NCBI RefSeq assembly: GCF_018139145.2
Contig: NC_059500.1
Coordinates: 41,893,437-41,957,436, forward strand
Direction of reading: 5' to 3'
DNA from: Gymnogyps californianus
Taxonomy: Eukaryota > Chordata > Aves > Accipitriformes > Cathartidae
DNA length: 64,000 nt
Below the pieces are notes generated by a model that worked only from the letters and a program-made list of their open reading frames with translations, had not been told where the DNA came from and made no database searches. A program made the translations under genes and the position numbers. Shown piece after piece: positions 1 to 13,235 of this stretch (within the stretch, counting starts at the first letter, position 1; the number at the start of each line of letters is the position of its first letter).

Positions 1-32
1 TGTCCTCCTCCAATGGAGATAAATGAGTCCGT

Positions 33-320
33 CTAGCACAACCAATCATATGATCTGTTTGGATAGGTCTTCTTTGTCCATAGTCCTTTCTCATATAACA
101 TTTTTTGGGTGGGTATCACAATAAATAGAGAATAAAAGACATTCTGCTCATTTCTCCACTCTGTTGCTGAGGATCCCCTACTCTGGTGCTGAAGTGTTGA
201 AGATGTTTCCTGTTTTTCTTTCTTATTTTCATCTAAAGCTTCATTAAACTCATCGTGTTTAGTAACAGGTATATGTGACAGGACTATCTTTGGCTGGGGT
301 TTTTTCCTTAAGTGATCCAT
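33..320 (-). other. 95-codon open frame, doubtful
   Basis: A minus-strand open frame begins with ATG about 40 bp downstream of the candidate exon's donor. Its composition is hydrophilic and protein-like at the start (KPQPKIVLSHIPVTKHDEF), rich in Glu and Lys in the middle, and aromatic near the end. The frame is closed upstream by stops beyond a short extension, and the gap to the preceding candidate exon is too short to be an intron. Roughly ten open frames of this length are expected by chance in 64 kb of this base composition. It is listed only because it lies next to the better exon candidate and on the same strand. Confidence 0.12.
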
Positions 321-360
321 AAATTCACTTTTTTTACTGTTCTTACAATTACTTACTTAC

Positions 361-443
361 TATCCCTACGCTTGCGCCCTTCTACCCCATGCCCCCCAAG
401 TATGATTGCCTCTCCGGTGGTCACGTAGATTTTTCCATGCTCC
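361..443 (-). other. candidate spliced exon, unrecognised
   Basis: On the minus strand an 83-bp segment is bounded by a good splice acceptor (pyrimidine-rich CCCTTCTCTCTCCAG, AG at 445-444) and a strong donor (GTAAGTAAG starting at 360). With one leading and one trailing base it reads 27 codons without a stop. The peptide contains KIYVTTGEAIILGG and, near its end, a basic RKRR run that resembles a furin-type site. Four CpGs survive in 83 bp, unlike the CpG-poor flanks. A second frame is also open until just before the donor, so coding status is not settled. I do not recognise the protein, and I found no partner exon that must belong with it. It could be a non-coding RNA exon or a chance pairing of splice-like signals. 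Confidence 0.3.
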
Positions 444-3400
444 CTGGAGAGAGAAGGGTAAAAGCCTGTCTTTAAAGCAGTAGACTGCTGCTGTCTTACC
501 ACTGGTGGTGTTTGTCACGAAAGCCTGGAGTCTTGTTACTGAGACCTTGATTATGCCAGGGGCTGAATCCTTGTAGAGGTAAAGAAATTTAAATCTGACC
601 AGTATCTCAAAAGTCATGACAACTATGGGTTTTTACATAAGGTAACCTCTTAGTAAGGCTATAGGTGTTTTGTGAGACAGGCCAGTATTTGCACAAGATA
701 AAGCAAAACAACACCCCCAAACTTTTATAGCAATTTTATTTGGTACATTTTGAATTATTTGTTTGATCATTCATTTGTATACCTTCTGCCAAAAAGGTCA
801 TCTAAACTGAGGCATTGGAGTTAAACAGTAGGAGGGTAATCTCAGCGAGAGAGTGAGATCAAAATGCTGATTCTAAGAAGTAATTAAGATTACAGGCAAT
901 GCAAGCAGAGATGGCGGCAACAGAGATTCCACACTGATTTTTCATTGTAGGATCTTCTTTCTGTTGCTTATCAATTTGACAGTTGTGCCAGCTGCGACTG
1001 CAATTTGTGATTCTAGGTGTCTTTCTAAAGTGGATTTAAACAAAAAATAAAAATTTTTGAGACTCTTTCAGCTAAAATGTTCCAGTTATTTCTGAGAATC
1101 AGCTAAAGTTAAATTGCAGTATATCAAATTTTAATATTTTTTGTAACCACTTTGGTGAGAACGCTCTGTCTACACTTTAGTAGTCTACATACGTAGTACA
1201 TAAATTTTTGTGGAGTTGTTTTGTTTCAGGTATGTCCTTTTGCTGTTCTTATGGAAGGTTGCCTACATTTAGATGAGAGACACGTTTTAGTTTTCATGTG
1301 CTTGATAGAGTTATGTTAAAATTTGCCAGCTAAATTCTCTAGAGACTCTGGCTACAAAATGAGCATGCTCATACTCCTCAGAGCTCTTCCATGATGGCTG
1401 GTGGTGCGTGTACCAGTCATGGTCTCTGCTTAGGATGTGAAGACTCAGTGAGATTTTCTCCACAGTTACTGCTGTGGAGTGTTCTGTTGCCAGGCACAAA
1501 AACTGATTAGAGGGGCTATTTTTCATGTACTTCATTGCTCCCATACCGATGTTCAGGTAGTATGAAAGAGAGAGAGGAATGTCTCTTCCATGACTTGAAA
1601 ATAGTGTTGGGAACAGAAAGCTAGTTGAAGAGAAAGAAGAAATGAAGGGGGGCGGGGGGGGCACGGGGAACCAAACATAAATAAGCAAGAAGAATAGAAT
1701 AGGGCAGTAATGGAGGAGGCAGGACCTGGGATTATATGAGACGGAAAAGAGGCATGAAGAACTGGCAAGAAGCAGGTTTAGAATCATGCAGGGAGAGGGA
1801 AAGGACAGGTGGATGTTCCTGGAGCCTAATGTCAAGCTGAGAGATTCCATCTCTGTTGCAAGGCTGTACTAAAATCAGGAGAAATTGAGTTTTTGTGGGA
1901 AAGGTGTTTCCTTAACCATTTATTATCAACCAGATTGTGACCATGGATAATGTCACTGACTAGGAACTGGTTGTCTGTGGCATTAGGCTTTTAGGAAGAA
2001 AAAAATAAATGACACAATGGCCAATAGTTTGAATTAAACTACTTTAGTTGTAGACTCAGTTTTATTGTCAAAAGGATTGTTTTTTCCCATGAAGGATTAT
2101 TTACTTATTCTCATTATATGAGACCTTTTTAGAAATGAGTTAACAGGAATCATTAAGAAGCTGTATGTGGTCTTAAACTTCATGTTTACATACTAAAATG
2201 GCCTAGCTTCCTGTGAGTGGCAATATCTACTGTCACCTTCTTATTTGTTTATCTTGGGGCTGAGGACTTATTTATATTATATTACGCTAGACTAACACTT
2301 TCCTTAACATCGCTTTTAAAAGCTGAACTAAACATTGCTATTTGTATAAAATATGTATTCAAAAATGAGAATTGCTGCTCAGACTGAGTGTAAATATTTA
2401 TCAAATCACATACCATTTAAATATGTTTCATTTTACTTGGGATGATTTCTGAAAGCGTCAAAAGCAACAGAAATCTTACGTTGTAAAAGTATCTCCCAAG
2501 TTAACTCCCTTGGGCTTTTTTGTAGGTTTCAGAGAGAACTCAGAACATAGTACTATGAAATGGAGACACATAACTAAAGAGGTATTGGTATTTCACCTGA
2601 AAGTACGTTGGGTTTTCTACTGGTAACTGAAGTTAACAGAATCTGTCTTTTATATTCACGTGGGGCAGGCTGTGGCATTTCTGCAGACACTTAAATTTCA
2701 AATATCGGTAGCCTGCAACTCCCTTCTTTTTCTTCCTCTTCTCATAGACCCAGTATATATGTTGGAAATTTCTGAATAAGCTCACTGACATTCTGGACTA
2801 AGACTGTGAAAAAACATTTTATTTTCAAGATGTTCTCAATGTCACAGGAAAACATTCTGGAATCTTTATGCCCTTACAAAGCTGCTGTGGGCCAATAAAA
2901 AATACCATCAGCTAGTGGGAGATGATACCCTGGCCGTGTTCCAGTGGGAGGAGCTCAGGAGAACTATGCTTCTACAGGGTCTGATAGTTTAGGTCTTTCC
3001 AGGTAGCTGTAGTGAATTTTATCTATTGTCTTCTGAGCTTGTTTTGCTTACTGGATTTTGGCCTAGAGGAAATCTTTCTACACAGATTCCAAAACCCTGC
3101 CTCAAAATCACAGCTGAGAAATTACAAGATAATTAAGAAGCAACCTCTCTAAAAGAAAAAATTATGACGATGATGATAATGGTCCAGACACTAGCCACAC
3201 CCCTCTGATTTGCCAGTAGCTTGTAGGTCAATGCAAAATGTGTGGAGATAAAATGTACTTGATTTCTGGTTGATTCAGACTGGATACCCTTCTGAGAGCT
3301 AGGAAAGGATGCTGCTGGTTTTGGATTTACTTTTTCCTGAATAATTGGGGGGATCAGGGAGAGGCGCTGGCATCTTCTAAATGTCACTCTTTTGTCATCC

Positions 3401-6400
3401 TGAAAAGAGATGACCATCACAGCCAATTGTGCAACTTCATGATGTCTGCTTTTATTCCTGACAGTAGCAACAGAATGGTTAATGGTATGACTCTTCCTGT
3501 GAAAATAACACTACTATGTATTCCTACAGGAATAGCTGTAGATTTTCAAATGACCATCAGTGAACACCAATAGTAACCCTTGCTCAGGTAAATAGAGCAA
3601 ATGAGCAGTGGCACTCTTCCTTTCTATGACATTGGCATTTTAAGAACCAATAATCCACTCACATGAAGGAATTAGTCATGAAAAGGCCATGTTCCTGCCT
3701 CTTACTGATCAGGACTTCAGTGTGGAGAGACATCTTCGAACTGCTTCATTCCATCTACAGTCACTTTCGTTTTAAGTAACCCATACAGAGTATTTTTTCA
3801 AAACTGGAGCAGTAAAATAACTGTTCTTAGTTCTAATTTTTTAATAGGAAACCTGAAATTTCCAAGAACAATCTCGTAATTCCATAAGGATGCTGTTACC
3901 ATGAAAATATGCAATATTCACTAGTTTTGAGCCCTATTGTCTGCCTTCTTAAGTTCTCTCTCCAGCACAGTGCTTGGGTTATAAATGAGGTAAAAGGGTA
4001 GGTATAAGCTGGAGCAATCGGAGGCAAGAGATGGTTAAAAAATGTGTACTTTCTCTGTCTGTCTGTCCATCTCTCACACTGCCCCCGACCCCCTGGTGGA
4101 AAAATATTTTTTTCCTGACATTATTATTTTTCTTGAAAATTTTCATGAGGAGGAAAATTATGAGCTTAGAGGACATTTTAGTTTTGGACCATTGATACTT
4201 CTTTCTCTCCTGCTCCTGTCTTCTACTTCTAACATGGAATTTTAATGATTCCTTCTTGAACATACTGATTTTGTCATCAACTTTGAAATTTTTCTTGTTT
4301 TGCATAAAACCATTTTCAGTCATTGTAGTACTTCTCCTTTTGAAATAGGGAGATTTGAAATAACCAGTGTTAGTGTCAAGTGATTAGTGCCATAGAAAAA
4401 CAGCCTGTAAAGAGGAAAGAAAACATTAGGAGTGCTTGAGTATAGGAAGAGGAAAGGCATAATGAATGATAAATCAGAACTTTTAGATTACCAACATTAA
4501 AGCACAGGACTGAAGTGGGGAAAAAAATAGGAAATTTGAATGTGATAATTATTTAACATATGCTTAGCTTTGTGAAACTGTTTGCTGCATTTGGCATTTA
4601 GGACAAAGGTCTAGACAGTTTAGACACAGAAATGACTTACAGGCACATCCAAGTATACAATCTGGCAGTGGTGATTAAAAAAAAAAAATACCCAAGAGAA
4701 ACATATTTACACTGTTTGGAGAATGTGTAGCTTCTAAATAAATATTAATCTAATCTCTTTAGATGTTAATAGCTTTCATAGGCAATGCTGTTTTCTAAAT
4801 GTCAGAGTAGAATTTTTGAAAGACCTAATACTGGGAAAAAAACATATTAAAAGCGCATTAAAATTGACTTTGAGGTTGAAAATGGATGAGAACTGACAGA
4901 AAACTTAAGGTCATGAAACTTGTTTAGCTGAATGACACAACAGAGTGTCTAATTCAATCTTAGTGCACATAAGAGAAAAACTCAGAGTGTAGAAGGTACC
5001 TAGAGAATACAAAACCACAAAATTCTTATTATTTGCTATTGGCATATATTTACTCTAAAATAAAAATCCAGATTGTTAATATACTCTGTGGATTTTGTTG
5101 CACAGGAAAAATATTTTTCCAGTTTTATTTAATTGCTTCTTATTTTTGTTACTGACTGTTAGTTCTCTAAGTACTACATTTATACAGTGAAGCAGGAGTA
5201 TACATGGAACTGTTTGGCACTTGGAATAGATGGGGTAGGAAATCCAGGAGCCACTGAAGTCACTCCCAGGAACAGCAGTGGGGAAAGGAGCACAACCTTT
5301 ATATTTAGTAGCTCATTTGAGTGGCTGTCAAGTTAGACTGCTCTATTCATTGCTTTGGATATAAAATCAGTAGTTGTCTTGGAAATGAATTAACTCAAAG
5401 TTTAAGAAATTGTGGGCTACATATTTACACATAGCAAAAATGAACTAGGTGTTCAAGAGCAATTGCCATAACATAAACACTTCAAAAATAATTAAATACA
5501 AGGCAATCTTAATAAGGATAGTAAATCTTGATCACTTTTATCAAGATCTAAAGATTATTTCCTAACTGTCTTCTTGTGAAGAGATATGTTCTTGCCACAG
5601 ACTGTATTAAATTACTTGGTTTTAGTCTGTCAAAAGACTTTTTTTTCCGAAAGAAAAGGTTTTTCAAATGTCTGATCTGACTTTAGTCTTTATCTCGTGA
5701 GCTGACTACCTCCTGGTGTACAGCCTCAGAAGTCTCCCCACCCAAGAGGAACTCCAGCTCTACATTTATTGCAGGAATCCAGGCTTAAAAATACCTTTTA
5801 CTAGTAACCGCTTAGTTGTAACCATAAACAGAGAAAGTAAGTTCTACATATTTTTGGGCACACCTTGTTTGTACTGCTTTTTCAGTTGGTGTATAAACTA
5901 GAGAACAATTTTTACAAACTTCTATTTGGAAGTTAGAAATCTCATTTCCTATACACTGTTCAATGACAGCTGACAGTGCAAGGAATGATAACAAGGAGCA
6001 GCCAGCTTGACAAGTAATAATCTTTCAAACCGTCATTTTATAAAGCAGAAAATCTAGAAAGGATTAATGTGGCTCAGTATTATTGCTTCCCTTTTTAATT
6101 TTGGGATAGTACTTTTAAAATTTTTATTCTAGGGAATCTTGACCTACCATGGTAAAAGTCTTGTTCTGACTTTGCCTCACAGGCTGGATTTCCTTAAAGA
6201 CATTTCTCTTATGTTAAAAATTCCATAAATCCTTGATTCTCTAATTTCATACAGAAGTGCAATACTTTTTAATTCACCTTTTAGTTGTTGTTTGCACCCA
6301 GTATAAGTCTGGTCAGCACCACTGTGGGAAGAGAATTATTTTTAAATTGCATCAAAAACAGAGCAAAGCAAAATCTGAAATATATGAAGGCTCATCGGGC

Positions 6401-9400
6401 ATCCCCACTTTAATTTAGTCTTTAAGAGGTTTGACAAAAGTGTGACATAAGGGTACTGTTCCAGTCATAAAATTCAGCCCTTTTCCCTGTACTCCTAGCA
6501 TTACTTGAGGAATGGGTAGATAAGTACTGGGTTCTTCCTCCTTCATATTTAACATTTTGCTTTGGTGAACAGGATTACTCATTGGTGTGCCTTTTTCTCT
6601 CTACTGATTACAAAAACACTTTAATTAAATGGCTAAAATTAGGAAATTCAAGGTATAAAAGTCCTCTGAATGCCAATGACTCAGGTAGATATCCAGTCTG
6701 CTCTTTTCTTTTCTGGATAGATATTTTAATGTGGCCCTTACAGCTATGCAACTATTGATGAAAGAGGAGTCAAATAGAAATAAGATGTCCAGCTTGTCTT
6801 GTCCTTGTGAAAGCTTGGTGATGAACTGCTATTTGTTTACCTTCAAAAGTCTCCTAGATAGTCTTCGCTTATGCTAGGGATATTTTTATTTTAACATTTA
6901 TTTTTGGCACAAATTAATACATGAGAAATGTTGGAGAATGGAAGTTCCAAATATTTTTGACCTTCACTAATATTTTTCTTGAATTTTCATTGAAGATTTG
7001 GGTCACTTGTTGCTTTATTCCACTGCTCTCTTTCACTTACGTTAATCACTTTATGCTGTTGTGGTCTTGTGGGTTGCTCAAATAAAACTGCTGAAAGTCC
7101 ATTTCTAAATGTCAGTTAGCCACATAATTCCCAGAAGAAAATTTAAGACTATTAGTTTTAATGCTGCCCTTTCTGAAGAGTGTATAAAAAGACTCAAAAA
7201 TGGCTGAAATGCTTAAAGGAAATTATCGTGTAACTGAGCTGTGCATGTTACTGCATATCATGCTTCTGCTCAGATACCACAGTGACAGGTGCCCTGAAAT
7301 TGAAATAGATAGATGTCATTCAGGCATGACAGAATATGCGTGTAGTAAATTATCATGGCCTTGGCCAGCAGCACCAGTGAAGAGATATTGCTGTTAAGGT
7401 GAATGGTACTATTAAACATGTGGTGGATGTGACCTGTAACAGAAGGACTTTGTGTACTAAAACTGACATTTTTTAAGATCTTCTAACACATGATGTGAAG
7501 GTTGCTATACTTGCCATTTCCAAGTTTAGACATTGCACAAAATCATCTTACTGTTTGGCAATAGAAAACTGACTCCTAGAATTTCCTGATATTTTGCTGT
7601 GTAGTTATATTTATCAGGTTATATTTTATAACTTGTATGCATAAAATATATCAAGTATATCTATTAAGTTGTATTTCCATAATAGCACCTCTCATTCTAG
7701 GCATTATTTATCCCGAATGAACTTGAATTATACACTCTAGTGTTTGCCTATCTCTTGTGAATTTTCTGCAAGGAGCCATTTTTATATTTGCAATTTGTGT
7801 TGCTGTCCAAGGAAAACATTCTTGGTTGTGGAAATGGCATGTTTGGCTTTCTCTTCTTTCTTTCCATCTCTACTACTTCTGGAGTTCAAGATCAGGTGAA
7901 AAGGGGATTTGAGAGTATTCTAGGGTAAGAGAGTATCTGCAAGGGTAAACGTCACAGATTTTCAAATTTCTATGTTTATTTTTCCGGATGAAGAAAGGCT
8001 GACAGGGTGCTGCACATCCGGTCTGCCTTTAACCTTCTCTGTCCCTCTTTTCTTTTTTTTTAATATTTAAACACTACTTTTATCGACTTTTTTAATACAA
8101 GCACATAAAATTCAAAGTAGTAAAGGAAAAAGACAAGCGTGTTCGTAATTAAATAGATATGGACCTAGCCAAGAAACTTTACAGCAATAGAAATAAACTT
8201 ACTAAGCTTCTGTGTCTGAGGCTAGATATATAGGGTAGTGAAAATCATACATGAATAAGTGCGTATAAGTTATGGTGAGGTAAACACATAAGAGATGGAA
8301 CAAGTGATATATCAGGCAATGACTGTTAGGATACACAAAATATCTGTGGTTCTTTTCCTGTTATAGTCCACTAAGCTTTGCAATTCCATGTATAAACCAG
8401 GAACATTTAAGCTCCTTTTCAAATACTAATTTACATTACTTTACAGATGATCTATAAGCTTGGCCACATTTCTCTGAAGCTCTCCTGTGTTCACCTAAAG
8501 AACAAAGCTTTAGCAACCTTTTGAGCATGAAGATGCAAATACACATAAATGTGTACTGCTGCATATTTGCATGCACAAACGTGCATATCTTTACATGTAA
8601 GTGTGTACATCTGTTGCATGTGTTTTTTCTCCTTCTCTTGCTCTCTTTATTCAGTAGCCATTCCATCAATAAATGAGGAGAGGCTTGGTTTATCCTAACA
8701 AATATAAACATAATCTTGAGAAAACAGAAAAGTTATTCTGCTTTTTGCAGCTTTAAGCGGGGAAATAATACGTTGTTTGTGCCAATTGCATTGAATGAAA
8801 AAATTCCAGAGCTGATTGTCTCCAAAACTTTAGGTTTCCAGTGAGTTGTGGTGCACAGGCCTAGCTTGAATAACAATGTAATGTAAATGCCATAACATAG
8901 ATACCGTATATTTAATATTAGTAAAGTGAATTTTGCTCCTGCTTTTAAATTGAGGAATTTTATTTCTGTGGTAAGCTACTATGTAATGTTCCCAGCTGTT
9001 GTATTTCCAGTGCAAAAATCAATTTGGTCTACCAATATGAATAAAACTGAAATATTTACATGTATTTTTATCATACTTCTATTTCCTAGTTCTGTGTGTA
9101 TATGTATAATACAGACCTCCACCTAATTTTTTTTTTCTTACAGATGATTAAAGAGGGACTGGGCAATATTGGCAGTTTCAGAGGAGTCTGCCCCTACTGA
9201 ATTATAAACGGATTTAATTATTCTATCACAAAAAGCTAGGAGAGCAAAATAAATACACTTACTGCAGACAGAATCTCTGCAACTCTAATTGCCAGAGCAC
9301 TGTAAGAGCTTTCAAATAATAAGTCCTTAAATAATAAATTGATATGAGAGAGAATAATGACACCCAGGTGTGAAACCTTAACCTGAGAGTAGTGCTGCAT

Positions 9401-10585
9401 ACTCAATGACATAATTGCCTCTATTACCATATTCTAGTCTAGCATGGGGTTTTGAGTCACAGAAACTGGATTGAAATGAAAGACAAAACGTGTTCAAATC
9501 ACAGGTGAGATTTGAAACAGAAATATATAATAAAGTCCAGGTAACTAAATTGCTACTTGAGTTTTGAAAGCAGGCTTAGATATTATGTGAAAAATTATAT
9601 TTAAATACTATTCACAGTCTGACTTGCTCCCACAAAAGCAAGGGTTAAGAAAATTCACACTGGGAACAAAAAGAGCCTTTGTCAAAAGGCTCTCAAAAAT
9701 GCAGCAGTTTTTTCTTATTTCCCTGTGAAAATCCTTCTTATTCCGGGGTATTTTTTTCCATGCAATAGATGAGACTGTGGAAGGTTCCTTTAGTAAAAGA
9801 GTTTCTTTCCTGACATCCTTGCTGTTCAGAGCCTTATTTTGTTCATCACTCTAACAAATATGAGCCAATGTAAAACATGAGTACTGTATTTTCATGTATA
9901 TTTTATATTTATTTTTGAGTTGTGTTCAGTGTAACAGAACATGGGAAGGAGCGATTTCATTTAGTAGAGCTCATCACATCTCAGCACTGTTTCAGATGTT
10001 ACCTTGCCAGTTGCGATTCTGAAATATATTGTGCCACCACAGAGCAGAACAACAAGACTATTGACATGAGTGATACCACTGCTTTTTTTAATGCCATCTT
10101 CAGGAAGGACTATATCCAGTAGAAGCAGGAACAGGGAAAGATGTAATCAGTTATATCACCCCACACCTGCACTGTTGTTGAGGCAATTTCTATCCAAATA
10201 AAGTACATTAGTAGTAAGCAGAGCTGATTCTGACTTTTCTGTGGACATGATTAGCACCAGGTGTTTGTTATCAGTTCCCTAAGTCAGGCTCTAAAAGAAG
10301 TACACGCAAATTCTGGTGAATAAGAAGTTGACATTTGCACTGCAGCAGCATTTTGATCTAAGAGTTATGACAGTTTTCACATTCCGCTGGAGGGTCAAAA
10401 CTACAGAAATAATGCTAATTCCCCCACTCACCGGAAGACACCTTTTTAGGCTGCTAAAAATATCTGTTGCTGACTACTGAAAACCTGACAGTTGCTGTCA
10501 GCATTGTATCTGTACTGCAGAAACTTCTATTGGTATTAGATACAGCTTAAGTGTAGAACCAACAGGTGACCCTTGTCTTCAGAAC
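444..10585. other. unique AT-rich non-coding DNA
   Basis: About 10 kb without a recognisable gene, RNA gene or young transposon. It contains a purine-rich patch near 1560-1800 with a G-rich core at 1647-1668, and scattered short open frames with no family resemblance. The longest open frame (minus strand, 1311-1850) is explained by low-complexity pyrimidine-rich sequence with few stop codons. Confidence 0.6.
1647..1668 (+). other. G-rich tract, possible G-quadruplex
   Basis: Runs of 6, 8 and 4 guanines are separated by C and CAC. This fits a four-run G3 quadruplex pattern if the 8-G run supplies two runs. It lies within a longer purine-rich strand (about 1560-1800). Confidence 0.45.
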
Positions 10586-10670
10586 TGTAAATGTAAATGT
10601 AAATGTAAATATAAATATAAACATACATATAAATATAAATATAAATATAAATATAAATATAAACATAAAT
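10586..10670 (+). repeat. AAATAT/AAATGT-type microsatellite
   Basis: A hexanucleotide array begins with several TGTAAA units and passes into many ATAAAT units, with a few C interruptions. The interruptions suggest an old, decaying array. Confidence 0.85.
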
Positions 10671-12109
10671 TAAGAGACAATAGAGAGAACTTCTTGGTCA
10701 GTTCTATCTAACGCAACAGACAATTATCAAAATTGACGTGATACTGTACACTTCACCCCCATCCCCATAATGGATTCTCGAAGGGTTTCAGGAGTTAGGA
10801 TCTGGATTCTTGGAGCAAAAGATGTGGCATGCCTATACCCATGGGACTCCCCTCACTGAAGTAAGAGGTCTAAGATGCTTCTTTTTGCCCCTCTCAGTAC
10901 AGGACCACTCCTGGTTGCAAATTCTGCTATCACTACTGTTTGGAAAGAATCATGTGTTTTAAGATACAGTTATTCTACAGGAGGAGCCAGAGTGTTCAAG
11001 AACACCCCTGCACATCACTGACCGAAGTTTGTGACTTGGAGCTTCTCTCAAAAGGAAGATGTTACTTGAGGACACTGAATGAATCTAGTTGTTCATGGGA
11101 CTCTGAAGGAAATGGCAGCTATATGCTATAGGTGTCCTGCTCTGGCAATCTCTCTGGTTTCTTATCTTCCTTGGTAGCATGGCTCTGAATACCCACTGGT
11201 TCCTTTTGTTATCTTAATATATTGCTGTCTTGTCAAGGGTTCCTGCAGACGAAGGTGCTGGGGAAGAGATTATGTTAATCTTGTAAGGGTCGGAAAGCAT
11301 GAATACACACGCCCAAATACTACTTCCCTACACATGGCATGCCCATGTCCTCCATGCAGACCTTTTTACCTGTGAGGTAAGGACTGCTCCTAGAAGGCAG
11401 GTAGAGCAGATGCAAAGGTGCCCCTTTTTTGAAATGTTCTCCTGGACTTTGCTCCCTTCTCATTGCATAGGATATCATATGGGTAACAACTTAAATGCAC
11501 AGCAATATAGTAATTTGAGATTCACATTTAAAAACTAGGTGGGAAGCAATTCTTTATCGTTAAACCTAAGTAAAATGCGCTTTCATTAATAGATACTCTG
11601 CACAAGTACCAATTGGTATTTATAATGGGTTCATATAAACAATAGTTTAACAGGACAGTGCAGTTCTTTATTACAGAAATACTAAGATTTAAGAAACTTT
11701 TCTTAAAAAGCAAGGAACAATTCTCTTTATATACCTGTTGCTAAAGCTGACCATCTAAATCGCACAAACAAATCCTATGCTGGGTACATATACATAAATA
11801 CTGATAACAGATATATACTTGTACACACAAAATTTTAATTATTTAAAGGGATGACAATTTGAAGCTATTTCTTTACAGAACAGCTGAACAGTTGAACATT
11901 AATGATGTCTCTGAACTCCTTAACAACTTCTATGAGATAACAGCTTAGAATTTTCTATTTTAAAAAATCCTTTGTCTCCCCTGTGGCCACACAAATTTCC
12001 CCTGTGCAGAAACTCACTATTTTGCTGCAGTTTAATGCTTGTGCACAAAGGACTAGGCTCTCATTGTAGTTCCTTCTTTAAGGGTTCTCAGAAAAACTGG
12101 AGAGAAAGG
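10671..12109. other. non-coding, nothing recognised
   Basis: Unique sequence with only short open frames on either strand. No repeat family, RNA gene or splice-supported exon could be identified here. Confidence 0.5.
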
Positions 12110-12290
12110 TACGCAACCTAAATTCTACTTCTTGGCTTCTGACTGGTGCTTAGCATGTGATATAACCTCTCTGTACCTTGGGTCTTCTTTCTCTGAAGTG
12201 GTAGCAATAATATCCATTTATGTAAAGAATTCTGAGGCCTGCAGCTGAAAAGCACTTCATAAGTGTCTCCTATATTAATACTATTATCAC
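12110..12290 (+). repeat. CORE-SINE/MIR-like ancient fragment
   Basis: The stretch AACCTCTCTGTACCTTGG, followed by a CTTTCTCTGAAGTGG-like segment, AATAATATCCATTT and later AAGCACTTCATAAGTG, follows the order of the well-known conserved part of mammalian/amniote MIR elements in plus orientation. The copy is diverged, as expected of an element that stopped moving long before birds radiated. Recognition is from memory of the family pattern, not an alignment. Confidence 0.45.
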
Positions 12291-12924
12291 ATATAGTTAA
12301 GCCCCACTGAGTTTAGCCATCTTTTATCTTCCATGGTTTGACTTTCTTAATCTGTTCAGCTGAGTCCTGAATATAAAATTCCAGTCCTGCTCTGAAGACT
12401 TTTCTTCTGATTTCCTGTCATTTATGCATCTGTCTTCTTTTCTGCTCCCTACTGGACCACCAAAGGTTATTTGCTCTATTATTTGAATATCACTCCACTT
12501 CGCCCCTTAATTGGTCCATTGCTTTTTCTCATTTTCATCTTTACCTTCTAGTTTCCTTTTTCAGATTCTTGTTATCCTCCTCCTTTTATTCCCATGGATA
12601 AATATGAAGCACAGACCAAGAAAGTACCCTTGGAGTACAAGAGTGTTTTATTGTTCATTGTATTGTGGTGCTGAGTTCTCAGCATTAGCTAAGTATGTCT
12701 TGGCATTTCAATTTGTAAACTCCACTTCAAGGAGTTGATAAATAGCTTGTCTATTTCAGTGCAGGTTGGATAAGTGATGCAGTTAAAGGAGTTCATTATT
12801 TAAAGACAAACTTCTGGGTTTAGGCTAGATTTTCAATATAAGAAAAAATTAATTATAAAAGGTGGGTGCTGTGAGAACATATGGAAGCACATTCCGCTCT
12901 TCGTTACCCTTTTAATGGGACAGT

Positions 12925-12962
12925 GGGAGTTCTGTGTATTCAGGGGGAGTTCTGTGTATTCA
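12925..12962 (+). repeat. two-copy 20-bp tandem duplication
   Basis: The unit GGGAGTTCTGTGTATTCA occurs twice with a 20-bp period (12925-12942 and 12945-12962). The copies are identical, so this is a recent local duplication. Confidence 0.85.
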
Positions 12963-12982
12963 AGAGAGGAATGCAGCCTTCA

Positions 12983-13235
12983 GGGTCTGATTTTTCCAAA
13001 TATTAGAAGCTCAGGGCCATGTGCAAAAATGCATGCATAATTACACACTTAATCTGAATGTACATTTACTGTGATTGCAAATGCAAATCAGGTTGTGTGC
13101 ATGAAAATGGTCAGTTGGGTTTCAATACCTGAGCGTCACATGAAGTCACAGTAATTGTGCATGCAGATTAAGCATGTAATTGGGCATATATTTTTGCAAG
13201 TGGCCTTGTGCTTCAGTGCTTTGAAAATGAGACCC
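12983..13235. repeat. imperfect 110-bp inverted repeat (foldback element)
   Basis: Arm A (12983-13092) matches the reverse complement of arm B (13128-13235), around a spacer of about 35 bp. Shared blocks in the same order include GGTCT.ATTTT, AGGGCCA/AAGGCCA, TTGCAAAAAT/GTGCAAAAAT, CTTAATCTG.ATG and TTACTGTGA. By eye roughly 70% of positions agree. The organisation is that of an old palindromic, MITE-like interspersed repeat. No flanking target duplication was found. Confidence 0.7.

Noticed and set aside
1311..1850. 179-codon minus-strand open frame
   Set aside because: It lies in a pyrimidine-rich strand with few A residues, so stops are rare. The peptide is a low-complexity Ser/Leu/Phe/Pro mix, and no splice or family support exists.
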